A DNA stretch of 64,000 bases from Rahnella sp. AA (GCF_002834385.1 NZ_PITQ01000005.1:310001-374000), one strand, 5' to 3'; counted from the stretch's first letter, positions 9,897-18,356 are shown. Notes: a model not told the origin generated them from the sequence alone. Made by a program: numbers and translations.

Positions 9897-10345
9897 CGCA
9901 CATACTTCATAAAGTTGGTCGCTTTACCGATACGGTCATAGAGTTTGCGGGCAGTCAGATTGGTGGTTCGAGTTGTCCAGTACACATTGGCTTTGTTGTT
10001 CTGGTCCGCATAGGCGTAAATCGCCTCGATCAATGCCTGCCCCAGCCCCAGTTTGCGGGCGCTTTCATCGACAAACAAATCCTGCAAATAGACCACCGGC
10101 TCCAGTGACCAACCGTGGTCATGATTAATGCAGTTAGCGATCCCCACCATTTCCCCGCGATATTCGGCAACATAGCCGAACATCGACGCATATTCCGGAT
10201 CAGAAAGACGCAGGAAGGTATGCTGATACACCTCGTCTTCCAGTTTGCTTTCATAAAACGTCAGATACGCGTTCCAGAGTTTTTTCCAGCCCGCATAGTC
10301 AGCAGGCGTTAACGGACGAATAACAACATCTTGCGACTGGCTCAT
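9893..10345 (-). CDS. GNAT family N-acetyltransferase
   Basis: 150-aa GNAT enzyme with YLQDLFVDESARKLGLGQALI (motif A, R-K-x-G-x-G) and NLTARKLYDRIGK (motif B). This layout resembles small GNATs that act on polyamines, amino acids or antibiotics, but the substrate cannot be told. The upstream GAGGAGAATGACCT gives a good ribosome site. It sits 28 bases downstream of sutR on the same strand, so it may be expressed from the sutR promoter. Confidence 0.88.
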   Translation of the reverse strand: MSQSQDVVIRPLTPADYAGWKKLWNAYLTFYESKLEDEVYQHTFLRLSDPEYASMFGYVAEYRGEMVGIANCINHDHGWSLEPVVYLQDLFVDESARKLGLGQALIEAIYAYADQNNKANVYWTTRTTNLTARKLYDRIGKATNFMKYVR

Positions 10346-10373
10346 AGGTCATTCTCCTCGGCAAATTAAACGG

Positions 10374-10940
10374 TTACGCACGGGTATGGGGATAATGTAT
10401 CAGGTCGTGAAAACGCACGGAATCACCGCTTTCATTGCGGTAGGCATGCGGGCAATCAGCGGCAAAGCGCAATGCTTCACCGGCGCTGAGCGTGCGCGTG
10501 ACGCCGTCAACCGTCAGCGTCAGTTCGCCTTTAATGACAACCACATGCTCAACGACCCCTGCTTCGTGTGGCGTCGATTCGCTGTATCCGCCTGGTTTGA
10601 GATCGATAACAAACATATCCATCCGCAGCGTAGCATCATAAGGAAACAGCGGCACAACGCGCATTCCCGACGCATCGCTGTTGAATGTGGTGAGCAAACC
10701 ATGACGGTGCAACGCCGCAGACTGCACGGGCGGCGTTTCGAGAAATTCGGAGAAAGAGACGTTCAGCCCGCTGGCGATTTTCCACAGCGTCGCAACCGTC
10801 GGGCTGGATTCGCCGCGTTCAATCTGGCCGAGCATCGCCTTGCTGACACCGGTTTTTTCGGCTGTCTGGCTGAGGCTCCAGCCCCGTTCGCTGCGCACGG
10901 CTTTCAGTTGGCTACCGATGTGGCGGGTGAGTTCCTGCAT
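10374..10940 (-). CDS. sutR: XRE-cupin transcriptional regulator SutR
   Basis: 188-aa DNA-binding regulator: N-terminal XRE helix-turn-helix (residues 10-65; GWSLSQTAEKTGVSKAMLG, then IERGESSPTVATLWKIA) joined to a C-terminal cupin (STPHEAGVVEHVVVIKGEL, AGEALRFAADCPHAYRN). It matches E. coli YdcN/SutR along its length; SutR has been linked to control of sulfur-utilisation genes. As in E. coli it lies divergent to ydcO, with two strong palindromes between them, so it probably regulates itself and ydcO. Related regulators may bind a small ligand in the cupin. Confidence 0.92.
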   Translation of the reverse strand: MQELTRHIGSQLKAVRSERGWSLSQTAEKTGVSKAMLGQIERGESSPTVATLWKIASGLNVSFSEFLETPPVQSAALHRHGLLTTFNSDASGMRVVPLFPYDATLRMDMFVIDLKPGGYSESTPHEAGVVEHVVVIKGELTLTVDGVTRTLSAGEALRFAADCPHAYRNESGDSVRFHDLIHYPHTRA

Positions 10941-10979
10941 CCTGACTCCTCTGGCGGTCGGATTTTTGACGATCGCAAT

Positions 10980-10997
10980 TGTGCGTTATAACGCACA
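10980..10997. promoter_or_regulatory. Palindromic operator 1, sutR-ydcO intergenic
   Basis: Perfect 18-bp palindrome TGTGCGTTATAACGCACA in the divergent promoter region, 39 bp centre to centre from a second copy. Most likely the SutR binding site; this assignment is inferred from position. Confidence 0.75.
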
Positions 10998-11016
10998 GTG
11001 ATATCTTGAGCGCCAC

Positions 11017-11038
11017 GTTGTGCGCTATAACGCACAAC
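11017..11038. promoter_or_regulatory. Palindromic operator 2, sutR-ydcO intergenic
   Basis: 22-base near-palindrome with half-sites GTTGTGCG and CGCACAAC, and a single mismatched pair near the centre. It shares GTGCG-N6-CGCAC with operator 1. It lies 41 bases before the ydcO start. Confidence 0.75.
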
Positions 11039-11079
11039 AGCATAACGCCCGCGCCCGGTAACCAGAAGGATTTTCATCA

Positions 11080-12264
11080 ATGCCATCGCGTATCAGCTTT
11101 CATGATTTGACGTTTTCGGCGGTTATCGCCGGATTTGTCGCCGTTCTCGTCGGTTATACCAGCTCAGCGGCGATCATCTTTCAGGCTGCCGAAGCCGCCG
11201 GTGCCAGCGTGGCGCAGATAGGTGGGTGGCTGAGTATGCTCGGGCTGGGGATGGGCGTGACGAGTATCGGGCTGTCGCTGTATTACCGCACGCCGGTGGT
11301 GACGGCCTGGTCAACGCCGGGCGCCGCGCTGCTGGTCACCAGCCTGCACGGCACGACAATCAACGAGGCGATTGGCGTTTTTGTGTTTGCGACCGGGCTG
11401 ATTTTGCTGTGCGGCGTGACCGGGTTATTCGCCAGGCTGATGCAATACATTCCGCAGGCGCTTTCTGCCGCCATGCTCGGCGGGATTTTGCTGCGCTTCG
11501 GGCTGGATGCTTTTACCTCGCTGCACAGTAATTTTGCACTGGCAGGCACGATGTGTCTGGTTTATCTGCTGGCGAAACGCGCCCTGCCGCGCTACGCCGT
11601 GGTTCTCGCCCTCGCCGCCGGGCTGATGGTGGCCGGATTACAGGGCGATATTTCGCTGCACGGCCAAACCATGACGTTCGCCGCGCCTGTATTTGTTATG
11701 CCGCACTTTACGTGGTCTTCCATTATCGGCATCGGCATTCCGTTTTTCGTGGTGACCATGGCGTCACAAAATGCGCCGGGTATCGCCACGCTGAAAGCCC
11801 ACGGCTATCACCTGCCGGTTTCGCCGCTGATTTCATGGACGGCGCTGACCGCATTAGTTTTAGCGCCGTTCGGTGGTTTTACCGTCTGTATCGCTGCCAT
11901 TACCGCCGCAATCTGCATGGGCGAGGATATCCATCCGGATCCGAAAAAACGCTATATGGCCGCCGTCGCCGCCGGGATTTTCTACCTGATCGCCGGTGTG
12001 TTTGGCGGTTCAATCGGCCTGGTGTTTACCGCGCTGCCTCCCGCGCTTATTCATACCATCGCCGGGCTGGCGCTGCTCGGCACTATTGCCGGGAGTTTAT
12101 ACCGCGCACTGGAAAATGAACGCCAGCGCGATGCAGCGATTATCACGTTTCTGATCACCGCATCCGGCGTGACGCTGCTTGGCGTGGGCTCGGCGTTTTG
12201 GGGATTAACCGGCGGCGTGATCTCGCACCTGATCCTCAGTATTCCTGCGCGCAACAGGGCATAA
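11080..12264 (+). CDS. ydcO: BenE family benzoate/H+ symporter-like protein YdcO
   Basis: 394-aa polytopic inner-membrane protein of the BenE family, with about eleven to twelve hydrophobic helices and the family stretches FGGFTVCIAAITAAICMGED and GIPFFVVTMASQNAPGIA. Members are annotated as benzoate/proton symporters, but the true substrate of YdcO is not established. It is divergent from sutR, as in E. coli; the upstream AAGGATTTTCATCA gives a ribosome site. It is probably controlled through the two palindromes between the genes. Confidence 0.9.
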   Translation: MPSRISFHDLTFSAVIAGFVAVLVGYTSSAAIIFQAAEAAGASVAQIGGWLSMLGLGMGVTSIGLSLYYRTPVVTAWSTPGAALLVTSLHGTTINEAIGVFVFATGLILLCGVTGLFARLMQYIPQALSAAMLGGILLRFGLDAFTSLHSNFALAGTMCLVYLLAKRALPRYAVVLALAAGLMVAGLQGDISLHGQTMTFAAPVFVMPHFTWSSIIGIGIPFFVVTMASQNAPGIATLKAHGYHLPVSPLISWTALTALVLAPFGGFTVCIAAITAAICMGEDIHPDPKKRYMAAVAAGIFYLIAGVFGGSIGLVFTALPPALIHTIAGLALLGTIAGSLYRALENERQRDAAIITFLITASGVTLLGVGSAFWGLTGGVISHLILSIPARNRA

Positions 12265-12290
12265 CCGCCAGCGAAAGGTTGAGTCCGTTC

Positions 12291-12306
12291 AAGTTATGGG
12301 TAACAG
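12291..12306. promoter_or_regulatory. Putative GntR/IdnR-type operator upstream of idnD
   Basis: AAGTTATGGGTAACAG contains the inverted half-sites GTTA-N4-TAAC, the core of the E. coli gluconate/idonate operators (ATGTTA-N4-TAACAT). It lies about 110 bases upstream of idnD and beside a CRP-like site. Confidence 0.55.
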
Positions 12307-12326
12307 GTTTTCGTAACACGGCGCAA

Positions 12327-12342
12327 GGTGACAGTGATCACA
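12327..12342. promoter_or_regulatory. Putative CRP site upstream of idnD
   Basis: GGTGA-CAGTGA-TCACA matches the CRP consensus TGTGA-N6-TCACA at nine of ten core positions. It would be consistent with catabolite control of idonate use. Confidence 0.65.
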
Positions 12343-12415
12343 TTTTATGCGCAGCAAACGCTCTTTACTGGGAGCCATCAGGCCAAAAACGCCCCCTTTA
12401 AAGAGCGAGAATTCC

Positions 12416-13447
12416 ATGACGATTACCACTCAATCCTGCGTAGTGACCGGGAAAAAAGACGTCTCGGTCATCAACCAGACCATCGACTATGCGGGCCAGG
12501 GCACGCTGGTAAAAATGACCCGCGGCGGCATCTGCGGCTCTGATCTGCATTACTACGAGCACGGCTCGGTCGGGGATTTTAAAGTCCGCGAAGCGATGGT
12601 TCTCGGGCACGAAGTGGTCGGCGTGGTGGAAAAATCGGATAACCCGCGTTTGCAGCCGGGCCAGAAAGTCGCGCTGAACCCCAGCAAGCCGTGCAAAACC
12701 TGCAAATATTGCCTTTCGGGTGATGAAAACCAGTGCACCACCATGAAATTCTTCGGCAGCGCGATGTATTTCCCGCACATCAACGGCGCGTTCACGCAGT
12801 ATAAAATTGTCGACAGCGACCAGTGCATTCCTTACGACAATCAGGTCAGCGACCAGCTGATGGTTTTCGCTGAACCGCTGGCGGTGGCCATTCACGCGGT
12901 GAATCAGGCCGGGGATATTCGCGGCAAAACGGTGTTTGTTTCCGGCGTCGGCCCGATTGGCTGCTTAATCGTGCTGGCCGCTAAAGCCAAAGGTGCCGCG
13001 GAAATTGTGGTCACCGACCCGAGTGAACGCTGCCGTACGCTGGCGCTGGCCGTCGGTGCCAGCCAGGCACTTGACGCCGCGCAGGGCGATTTCTCCGCAT
13101 ATCAGGCCGAAAAAGGCTTTTTCGATGTGTCTTTCGATGCCTCCGGCCATCCCTCTTCTATCCGCCGTTGTCTGGAAGTCACCCGTGCGCGCGGCACGCT
13201 GGTGCAGGTCGGCATGGGGCCGGTGGTGAATGAATTCCCGCTGATGATGCTGATTGCTAAAGAAATTAACTGGGTCGGCAGCTTCCGCTTCACCGAAGAA
13301 TTCAATACGGCGGTGGAATGGCTGGCGAACAAAACCGTTGATCCGATGCCGCTGCTTTCCGCCGAATTCCCGCAACAGGATCTGGTGGAAGCGCTGGAGT
13401 TTGCGCTGGATAAATCCAGAGCGTCGAAAGTTCAGCTGGTTTTCTAG
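12416..13447 (+). CDS. idnD: L-idonate 5-dehydrogenase IdnD
   Basis: 343-aa zinc-dependent medium-chain dehydrogenase, the same length as E. coli IdnD and similar throughout. It oxidises L-idonate to 5-keto-D-gluconate with NAD(P)+. Catalytic-zinc residues sit in TRGGICGSDLHYYEHG and VLGHEVVG, structural-zinc cysteines in SKPCKTCKYCLSGDENQC, and the cofactor-binding Rossmann motif is VSGVGPIGCLIV. The start MTITTQS was chosen by alignment; an in-frame extension of 23 codons overlaps the operator region and is not family-like. The other idn genes (idnO, idnK, idnT) are not adjacent. Confidence 0.94.
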   Translation: MTITTQSCVVTGKKDVSVINQTIDYAGQGTLVKMTRGGICGSDLHYYEHGSVGDFKVREAMVLGHEVVGVVEKSDNPRLQPGQKVALNPSKPCKTCKYCLSGDENQCTTMKFFGSAMYFPHINGAFTQYKIVDSDQCIPYDNQVSDQLMVFAEPLAVAIHAVNQAGDIRGKTVFVSGVGPIGCLIVLAAKAKGAAEIVVTDPSERCRTLALAVGASQALDAAQGDFSAYQAEKGFFDVSFDASGHPSSIRRCLEVTRARGTLVQVGMGPVVNEFPLMMLIAKEINWVGSFRFTEEFNTAVEWLANKTVDPMPLLSAEFPQQDLVEALEFALDKSRASKVQLVF

Positions 13448-13491
13448 TCTGCAGACAGACTCACAATATCAAAACGCCGTTTCATTTTATG

Positions 13492-13522
13492 ATGTCCTCT
13501 GATTTTCATCCTCAGAGGACAT
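13492..13522 (+). promoter_or_regulatory. Inverted repeat overlapping the ribosome site of the DJ-1 gene
   Basis: Perfect 11-bp inverted repeat ATGTCCTCTGA / TCAGAGGACAT with a 9-base loop. The right arm contains GAGGA, the only good Shine-Dalgarno for the ATG at 13530, so an RNA hairpin would hide it. It could also be a protein operator or the weak terminator of idnD; it lacks a T run. Confidence 0.6.
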
Positions 13523-13529
13523 TTGCATT

Positions 13530-14126
13530 ATGGTGAAGGACAACGCGAAAAAGCAGGTCGCCCTGCTGCTGGCGGACGGATTCGAAGAAGGCGAAGCGGT
13601 GATCGTGCTCGATATTCTGGAGCGGCTGGAGATTCAGGTGACGACGCTGGCCTGCCAGAAAAGCCTGACGCTACGCACCTATCACGGCATTCAGATGCAG
13701 GCCAATGAATTGCTGAGCGCACAGGGCGACCGTTTGTATGACGCGGTGGTGATGCCCGGCGGCCCGGAAGGCTCGGTGGCGCTGGCGGCCAGCAAAGACG
13801 TCGTAGAATTTGTCCGCCGTCATGACGAAGCCGGAAAGCTGATTTGCCCGCTGTGCTCGGCGGCCGCGCGCGTTCTGGGCGGTAACGGCCTGCTGAAAGG
13901 GCGGCGTTATGTCTGTTCCGGCGATTTATACCAAGACGTCAAAGACGGCGTTTATGTGAATCAGTCTTTCGTCGAGGACGGCAATCTGCTCAGCGGCAAA
14001 GGCTTAGGGCTGGCGTTTGATTTCGCTTTCCAGCTGGCGTATCGCCTGACCGGCGACGCCCAAACCACCAATTTCCAGGCTGATCACATTGATTATCACC
14101 ACTGGCGGGCTGACCAGAAAATCTGA
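13530..14126 (+). CDS. DJ-1/PfpI family protein
   Basis: 198-aa protein of the DJ-1/ThiJ/PfpI superfamily, related to YajL and PfpI. Visible landmarks are the conserved acidic FEEGEA near residues 18-23, YDAVVMPGGPEGS, and the nucleophile elbow LICPLCSAAARVLGG, where Cys109 aligns with YajL Cys106. Family activities include deglycase/glyoxalase-like and chaperone or protease functions; which applies is unknown. It is followed by a cysteine hydrolase and a GlxA-type regulator, suggesting one small-molecule detoxification or catabolic unit. Confidence 0.88.
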   Translation: MVKDNAKKQVALLLADGFEEGEAVIVLDILERLEIQVTTLACQKSLTLRTYHGIQMQANELLSAQGDRLYDAVVMPGGPEGSVALAASKDVVEFVRRHDEAGKLICPLCSAAARVLGGNGLLKGRRYVCSGDLYQDVKDGVYVNQSFVEDGNLLSGKGLGLAFDFAFQLAYRLTGDAQTTNFQADHIDYHHWRADQKI

Positions 14127-14245
14127 TTATTACCGGCGGGCGATGCAGGTCGTCCGCCATCATCAGCATCATGTCCGTTTTTGGCATTCTCCCGACAGAC
14201 TTTCAGGCGCAGACTGGTTTCACACTCACCAGACGGAGTCCGAAA

Positions 14246-14800
14246 ATGGCCCACAGCGCCCTGTTAAATATCGATGTGCAACGTTCTTTCGAGCAAAAAG
14301 ACTTCTGGCAGCAGGATGATTTACCGGCTTTCAGCCAGGCATTAACCCGCCTGATAGACGGCTGTCAGACCCGCGACGTTCCCGTCATCGACGTGTTCCA
14401 CGTCAATCCTGACGGTGTGTTTTCGCTTGAATCCGGGCTGGTCACGCCGATGGCTTTTCTCACCCATCAGCCGCAGCACGTTGTCCATAAACATGTTCAC
14501 AATTCCCTGACCGAATCCGGCCTCGACGCGTGGCTGCGCGAACGCGGCATCACACATCTGATCATTGCCGGAATGCGTACCGAACAATGCTGTGAAACCA
14601 CGGCGCGCGTGGCGTCCGATCTGGGTTACACAGTGACGTTTGTTACCGAAGCGACGCTGACGTTTCCAATGACACACGCCAGCGGCGTGACGCTGAGCGC
14701 GGCTGAAATCAAATTGCGCACCGAGCTGGTACTGGCCGACCGTTTTGCCACGATTACCGACGTCAACGGCGCACTGGCGGAACTCGATCACGCTGTGTGA
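14246..14800 (+). CDS. Isochorismatase-family cysteine hydrolase
   Basis: 184-aa hydrolase of the isochorismatase/nicotinamidase superfamily. The likely catalytic triad is Asp10 (LNIDVQRSF), Lys82 (VHKHVHNS) and Cys115 (AGMRTEQCCETTARVA); the last two residues come from motif alignment by eye. Substrates in this family are usually amides or enol ethers such as nicotinamide, carbamoyl compounds or isochorismate. The start MAHSALL is preceded by ACGGAG; 25 upstream in-frame codons were rejected as not family-like. It lies just before a GlxA-type regulator, a common pairing. Confidence 0.88.
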   Translation: MAHSALLNIDVQRSFEQKDFWQQDDLPAFSQALTRLIDGCQTRDVPVIDVFHVNPDGVFSLESGLVTPMAFLTHQPQHVVHKHVHNSLTESGLDAWLRERGITHLIIAGMRTEQCCETTARVASDLGYTVTFVTEATLTFPMTHASGVTLSAAEIKLRTELVLADRFATITDVNGALAELDHAV

Positions 14801-14835
14801 AGATAAGCGCTGTGATGGTTAATCTGTGAGGCGAT

Positions 14836-15750
14836 ATGCAACGAAATGTCTACTTTATGACGCTGCCGGGCGTGATGGCCTTAGACCTGACCGGCCCGGC
14901 GGAAGCACTGCGTATCGCCGGGCAGTTTGCGTTGCACTACATCGGCCCCCTGCCGGAAATCACGATGTCCACCGGGCTGACGGTCAGCCATTTGCAGCCA
15001 CTGCCGGAAACATTGCCGGAAGGCAGCATTCTGATCATGCCCGGCGTTGATCGTTCAGAAGAAAATTTTTCCTCCCCCGTCGCCCAAATAGCCTGTGACT
15101 GGCTGAGTCAGCAAAAAAACGCCATCGAGAACGGCCTGCTGACGCTGGTTTGTATCTGTTCCGGCAGCCTTCTGGCGGGAAAAGCCGGGCTGCTCGACGG
15201 CTATCAGTGCACCACGCATCACGACGTGATCGCGCGTCTGCGCCAGCAGGTACCTGCCGCACAGGTGAAAGATAACCGGATATTTGTCGAGGACCGCTCC
15301 GTGCTGACCAGCGCGGGGATCAGCGCCGGTATCGATCTGGCACTGCACCTGATCGCCACACATCTCGGCCCGCAGGCCGCGCTGGACGTCGCCCGTGAAA
15401 TGGTGGTGTATTTCCGCCGCGGCGGCGATGACCCGCAGCTTTCCCCGTGGCTGCGCCACCGCAATCATCTGCATCCTGCCGTCCATCGTGCGCAAAACCT
15501 GATGGCCGCCGAACCGGAATCTCCGTGGCAGGTGGAAGACGTCGCCGCCAGAGCCCACATCAGCGGCCGCCACCTGACGCGCCTGTTCCGCCAGCATCTG
15601 GGCATCAGCGTACGCGACTACCACGAACAGCTGCGCATCGCCGTCGCACAACAACGCATCCAGCAAGGATCAGGCATCGAGAAAGCTGCCCTCGCCGCCG
15701 GATTCTCCTCCGGCAGGCAATTCAGACGGGCGCAGGAAAGGTGGAGTTGA
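14836..15750 (+). CDS. GlxA-type AraC family transcriptional regulator
   Basis: 304-aa regulator with an N-terminal DJ-1/PfpI-like (GATase1-like) domain (residues 1-170; TLPGVMALDLTGPAEAL, LVCICSGSLLAGKAGLLDG) and a C-terminal AraC helix-turn-helix (residues 215-304; VEDVAARAHISGRHLTRLFR, GISVRDYHEQLRIAVAQQRI). These regulators commonly control adjacent isochorismatase-like hydrolase genes. It is encoded 35 bases after the hydrolase on the same strand, with a good GTGAGG ribosome site. Ligand unknown. Confidence 0.9.
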   Translation: MQRNVYFMTLPGVMALDLTGPAEALRIAGQFALHYIGPLPEITMSTGLTVSHLQPLPETLPEGSILIMPGVDRSEENFSSPVAQIACDWLSQQKNAIENGLLTLVCICSGSLLAGKAGLLDGYQCTTHHDVIARLRQQVPAAQVKDNRIFVEDRSVLTSAGISAGIDLALHLIATHLGPQAALDVAREMVVYFRRGGDDPQLSPWLRHRNHLHPAVHRAQNLMAAEPESPWQVEDVAARAHISGRHLTRLFRQHLGISVRDYHEQLRIAVAQQRIQQGSGIEKAALAAGFSSGRQFRRAQERWS

Positions 15751-15756
15751 GTGGGT

Positions 15757-16752
15757 TTAACTCACCCAGTTCCGCCGGTCAATTCTCCCCAGCGCCATGG
15801 CCAGCAACAGGCCGCCGCCGAGCCCGCCGATAAACAGGAAGGCGACATTAAGCAGCGGAAATTGGGGGAAATCGAGATGGCGGCCGCGCAGCCCGATGAT
15901 GATCAGCGCATGAAAGCCGTAGATCGCCAGCGAATGGCGGGAGATAAGCGAAAATCCCGGCAGAATACGTTCTGCGAATGCATTTTTGAACGCAATAAAC
16001 AGCGCCATCGCGGAGATATACACCAGCGGGCCGGTGTAGACGTAGAAAGTATCGGCGAAATTCTGGTTAATCAGCATCTGCCGGTAAGTCCCACCGGCAA
16101 TCGCCAGCGTGCTGAGTACAAAAACAGCCGCGGCGGCCAGCGTCACGCCGGGTTTTCGGGTATCAAGCTGGCTGATGGCGCGCCCCATCAGGGCATAAAG
16201 GACGTAATAAAACGTGTCGCCGCTGATGTACAAATCCAGCGGCAGAAGATGGATTTTCCGCCAGGTGAGCGCCGGAAGCTGCGGGTTCGCCAGCACGCCC
16301 AGCAAAATCCCAGCGATCAGTAAATATTTCCCGGACACGGTTTTTACATTGATCAGCGGGGAAAGCAGGTAGATAACGATAATCGCATAGAAGAACCAAA
16401 GGTGATAAAACACCGGTTTTTCCAGAATCAGCCGCAGAGACGGCCAAAAACCAATTTTTGTCATCGTGACGATGTAAACCAGCGAGACAACACTGTAGAA
16501 CAACAGGCATAAACTGACGCGCAGAAAATGGCGCTTCTGCGCACTTTTCTCCCCCAAAAAAAGCGCGCCGGAGATCATAAAGAACAGCGGCACACAGACA
16601 CGGGACGCCGAATTCAGCAGGTTTGCCACAATCCATTCCGCCGTGTGTATCGCCGGGAAATTCACCACCAGTGACGTGCTGGCGTGAATCACCACCACCA
16701 TCATGCAGGCGAGCGCGCGCAGATTATCTATCCAGCTGATTTTTTGGCTCAT
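15757..16752 (-). CDS. wecH: O-acetyltransferase WecH-like acyltransferase
   Basis: 331-aa polytopic inner-membrane acyltransferase (acyl_transf_3 family), about ten TM segments. It starts SWIDNLRALACMMVVVIHAS, the conserved R-x-x-A...H motif of the family, and contains LNSASRVCVPLFFMISGALF and SRHSLAIYGFHALII as in E. coli WecH (YiaH), which O-acetylates enterobacterial common antigen. The length matches WecH. It is convergent with the GlxA-type gene, with six bases between the stops. Confidence 0.9.
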   Translation of the reverse strand: MSQKISWIDNLRALACMMVVVIHASTSLVVNFPAIHTAEWIVANLLNSASRVCVPLFFMISGALFLGEKSAQKRHFLRVSLCLLFYSVVSLVYIVTMTKIGFWPSLRLILEKPVFYHLWFFYAIIVIYLLSPLINVKTVSGKYLLIAGILLGVLANPQLPALTWRKIHLLPLDLYISGDTFYYVLYALMGRAISQLDTRKPGVTLAAAAVFVLSTLAIAGGTYRQMLINQNFADTFYVYTGPLVYISAMALFIAFKNAFAERILPGFSLISRHSLAIYGFHALIIIGLRGRHLDFPQFPLLNVAFLFIGGLGGGLLLAMALGRIDRRNWVS

Positions 16753-16989
16753 TACCTGCCATTTCCTTCCCGTTGATGTACTGTTTGCAGCGTAGTCACC
16801 TTTTTGAACGCTAACAAGGCAAAAGTGCCGTTCTCAGATCGTGCTTAACGTAAATCAGAAGATTGCGCTACGCTCAAAAAATCGGCAAAATAACGACCAT
16901 TACTGCCTCGCTTGCGAATCCCGCCCGGACAGTCTCTTATTTTTTCGCTAATGATCAACCGATTAGCCTTACGTCTGTGAAATAAAAAT

Positions 16990-18228
16990 ATGCATAATTC
17001 TCCAAATACTGCGTCCCTTCTGGGGCGGCAGGCGCTTTTGTTCCCTCTGTGTCTGGTGCTGTTCGAGTTTGCGACCTATATCGGCAACGATATGATCCAG
17101 CCGGGCATGCTGGCCGTCGTGGCTAATTTTAATGCCGGGGAAGAGTGGGTGCCCACCTCAATGACCGCGTATCTCGCGGGCGGAATGTTCCTGCAATGGC
17201 TGCTCGGGCCACTGTCCGACCGGCGCGGGCGTCGTCCGGTGATGCTTGCGGGTGTCAGCTTTTTCATCGTCACCTGCCTGGCGATTCTGTTCGTGCAGAA
17301 CATTGAACAATTTATGGTGATGCGTTTTCTTCAGGGTATCAGCCTGTGCTTTATCGGCGCGGTCGGGTATGCCGCGATACAGGAATCCTTCGAGGAATCC
17401 ATCTGCATCAAGATCACGGCCATGATGGCCAACGTTGCGCTGATCGCACCACTGCTGGGCCCGCTGGCCGGTGCGGCGCTGATCCACGTTGCGCCGTGGC
17501 AGCTGATGTTTGTGATTTTCGCCGTACTGGCTGCGATTTCGCTGTGGGGATTGTGGAAATCCATGCCGGAAACCGCGTCACGCCTCGGCGAGAAGTTTTC
17601 CATGCCAAGCCTGCTGCACGACTACAAACTGGTGCTCAAAAACCGCCAGTTCCTGTGTGGCGCACTGGCAATTGGCTTTGCCAGCCTGCCGCTGCTGACG
17701 TGGATTGCCCAGTCGCCGGTCATTTTAATCAGCGGAGAAGGTTTACCGGCGTACGATTACGGCCTGTTGCAGGTGCCGATTTTCGGTGCGCTGATTATCG
17801 GTAACGTCACGCTGGCGCGCCTGACCGGTAAACGGACGGTCGAATATCTGATTAAACTCGGCGCGGGCCCGATGGTCGTCGGTTTGCTGATCGCCGCCGC
17901 CGCAACCTTAGTGTCTTCCCACGCTTACCTGTGGATGACCGCCGGTCTGAGCCTGTACGCTTTCGGAATCGGTGTGGCGAACGCCGGTTTGTACCGCCTG
18001 ACGCTGTTCTCCAGCGACATGAGTAAAGGCACCGTTTCTGCAGCGATGGGCGTCATCAGCATGATGATTTTCACAGTAGGGATTGAGCTGGCGAAAGTGG
18101 CTTACGTCGAAGGCGGTGCGGGAATGTTTAACCTGTTCAACCTGCTGAGCGGCCTGTCGTGGCTGGCTCTGGTAGTCGGTTTCCTGCGCAGCCGTCAGGT
18201 TGTCTTGCCGCCGAACAGCGTGGTTTAA
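16990..18228 (+). CDS. mdfA: Multidrug efflux MFS transporter MdfA
   Basis: 412-aa proton-coupled drug antiporter of the MFS DHA1 family, very close to E. coli MdfA. N-terminal [31 protein letters not shown] includes the key membrane-embedded acidic pair (Glu26/Asp34 in E. coli numbering). The motif-A loop is [14 protein letters not shown]. Twelve TM helices are expected. The ribosome site is weak, and the 237-base upstream gap is AT-rich. The gene is followed by a REP-like repeat. Confidence 0.94.
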   Translation: MHNSPNTASLLGRQALLFPLCLVLFEFATYIGNDMIQPGMLAVVANFNAGEEWVPTSMTAYLAGGMFLQWLLGPLSDRRGRRPVMLAGVSFFIVTCLAILFVQNIEQFMVMRFLQGISLCFIGAVGYAAIQESFEESICIKITAMMANVALIAPLLGPLAGAALIHVAPWQLMFVIFAVLAAISLWGLWKSMPETASRLGEKFSMPSLLHDYKLVLKNRQFLCGALAIGFASLPLLTWIAQSPVILISGEGLPAYDYGLLQVPIFGALIIGNVTLARLTGKRTVEYLIKLGAGPMVVGLLIAAAATLVSSHAYLWMTAGLSLYAFGIGVANAGLYRLTLFSSDMSKGTVSAAMGVISMMIFTVGIELAKVAYVEGGAGMFNLFNLLSGLSWLALVVGFLRSRQVVLPPNSVV

Positions 18229-18248
18229 TGTAGTCCAGAGTCGCCTGC

Positions 18249-18344
18249 TAAACCCCCTCCCAGCCTCCCCCTTCGCAGGGGGAGGAGCCGAAAACCGATC
18301 TGCTCCCTCCCCTGCAAAGGGGAGGGCTGGGGTGGGGTATTAAT
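18249..18344. repeat. REP-like palindromic repeat pair (copy 1)
   Basis: Two inverted modules: CCCCCTCCCAGCCTCCCCC with the hairpin CCTCCCCCTTCGCAGGGGG, then about 13 bases, then the reverse-oriented module CTCCCTCCCCTGCAAAGGGG continuing to GGGTGGGGTATTA. The same modules recur at 33080-33208 in the opposite order. It lies between mdfA and aldB and may act as a transcription terminator for both. Confidence 0.85.
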
Positions 18345-18356
18345 GGCAACACCGAA

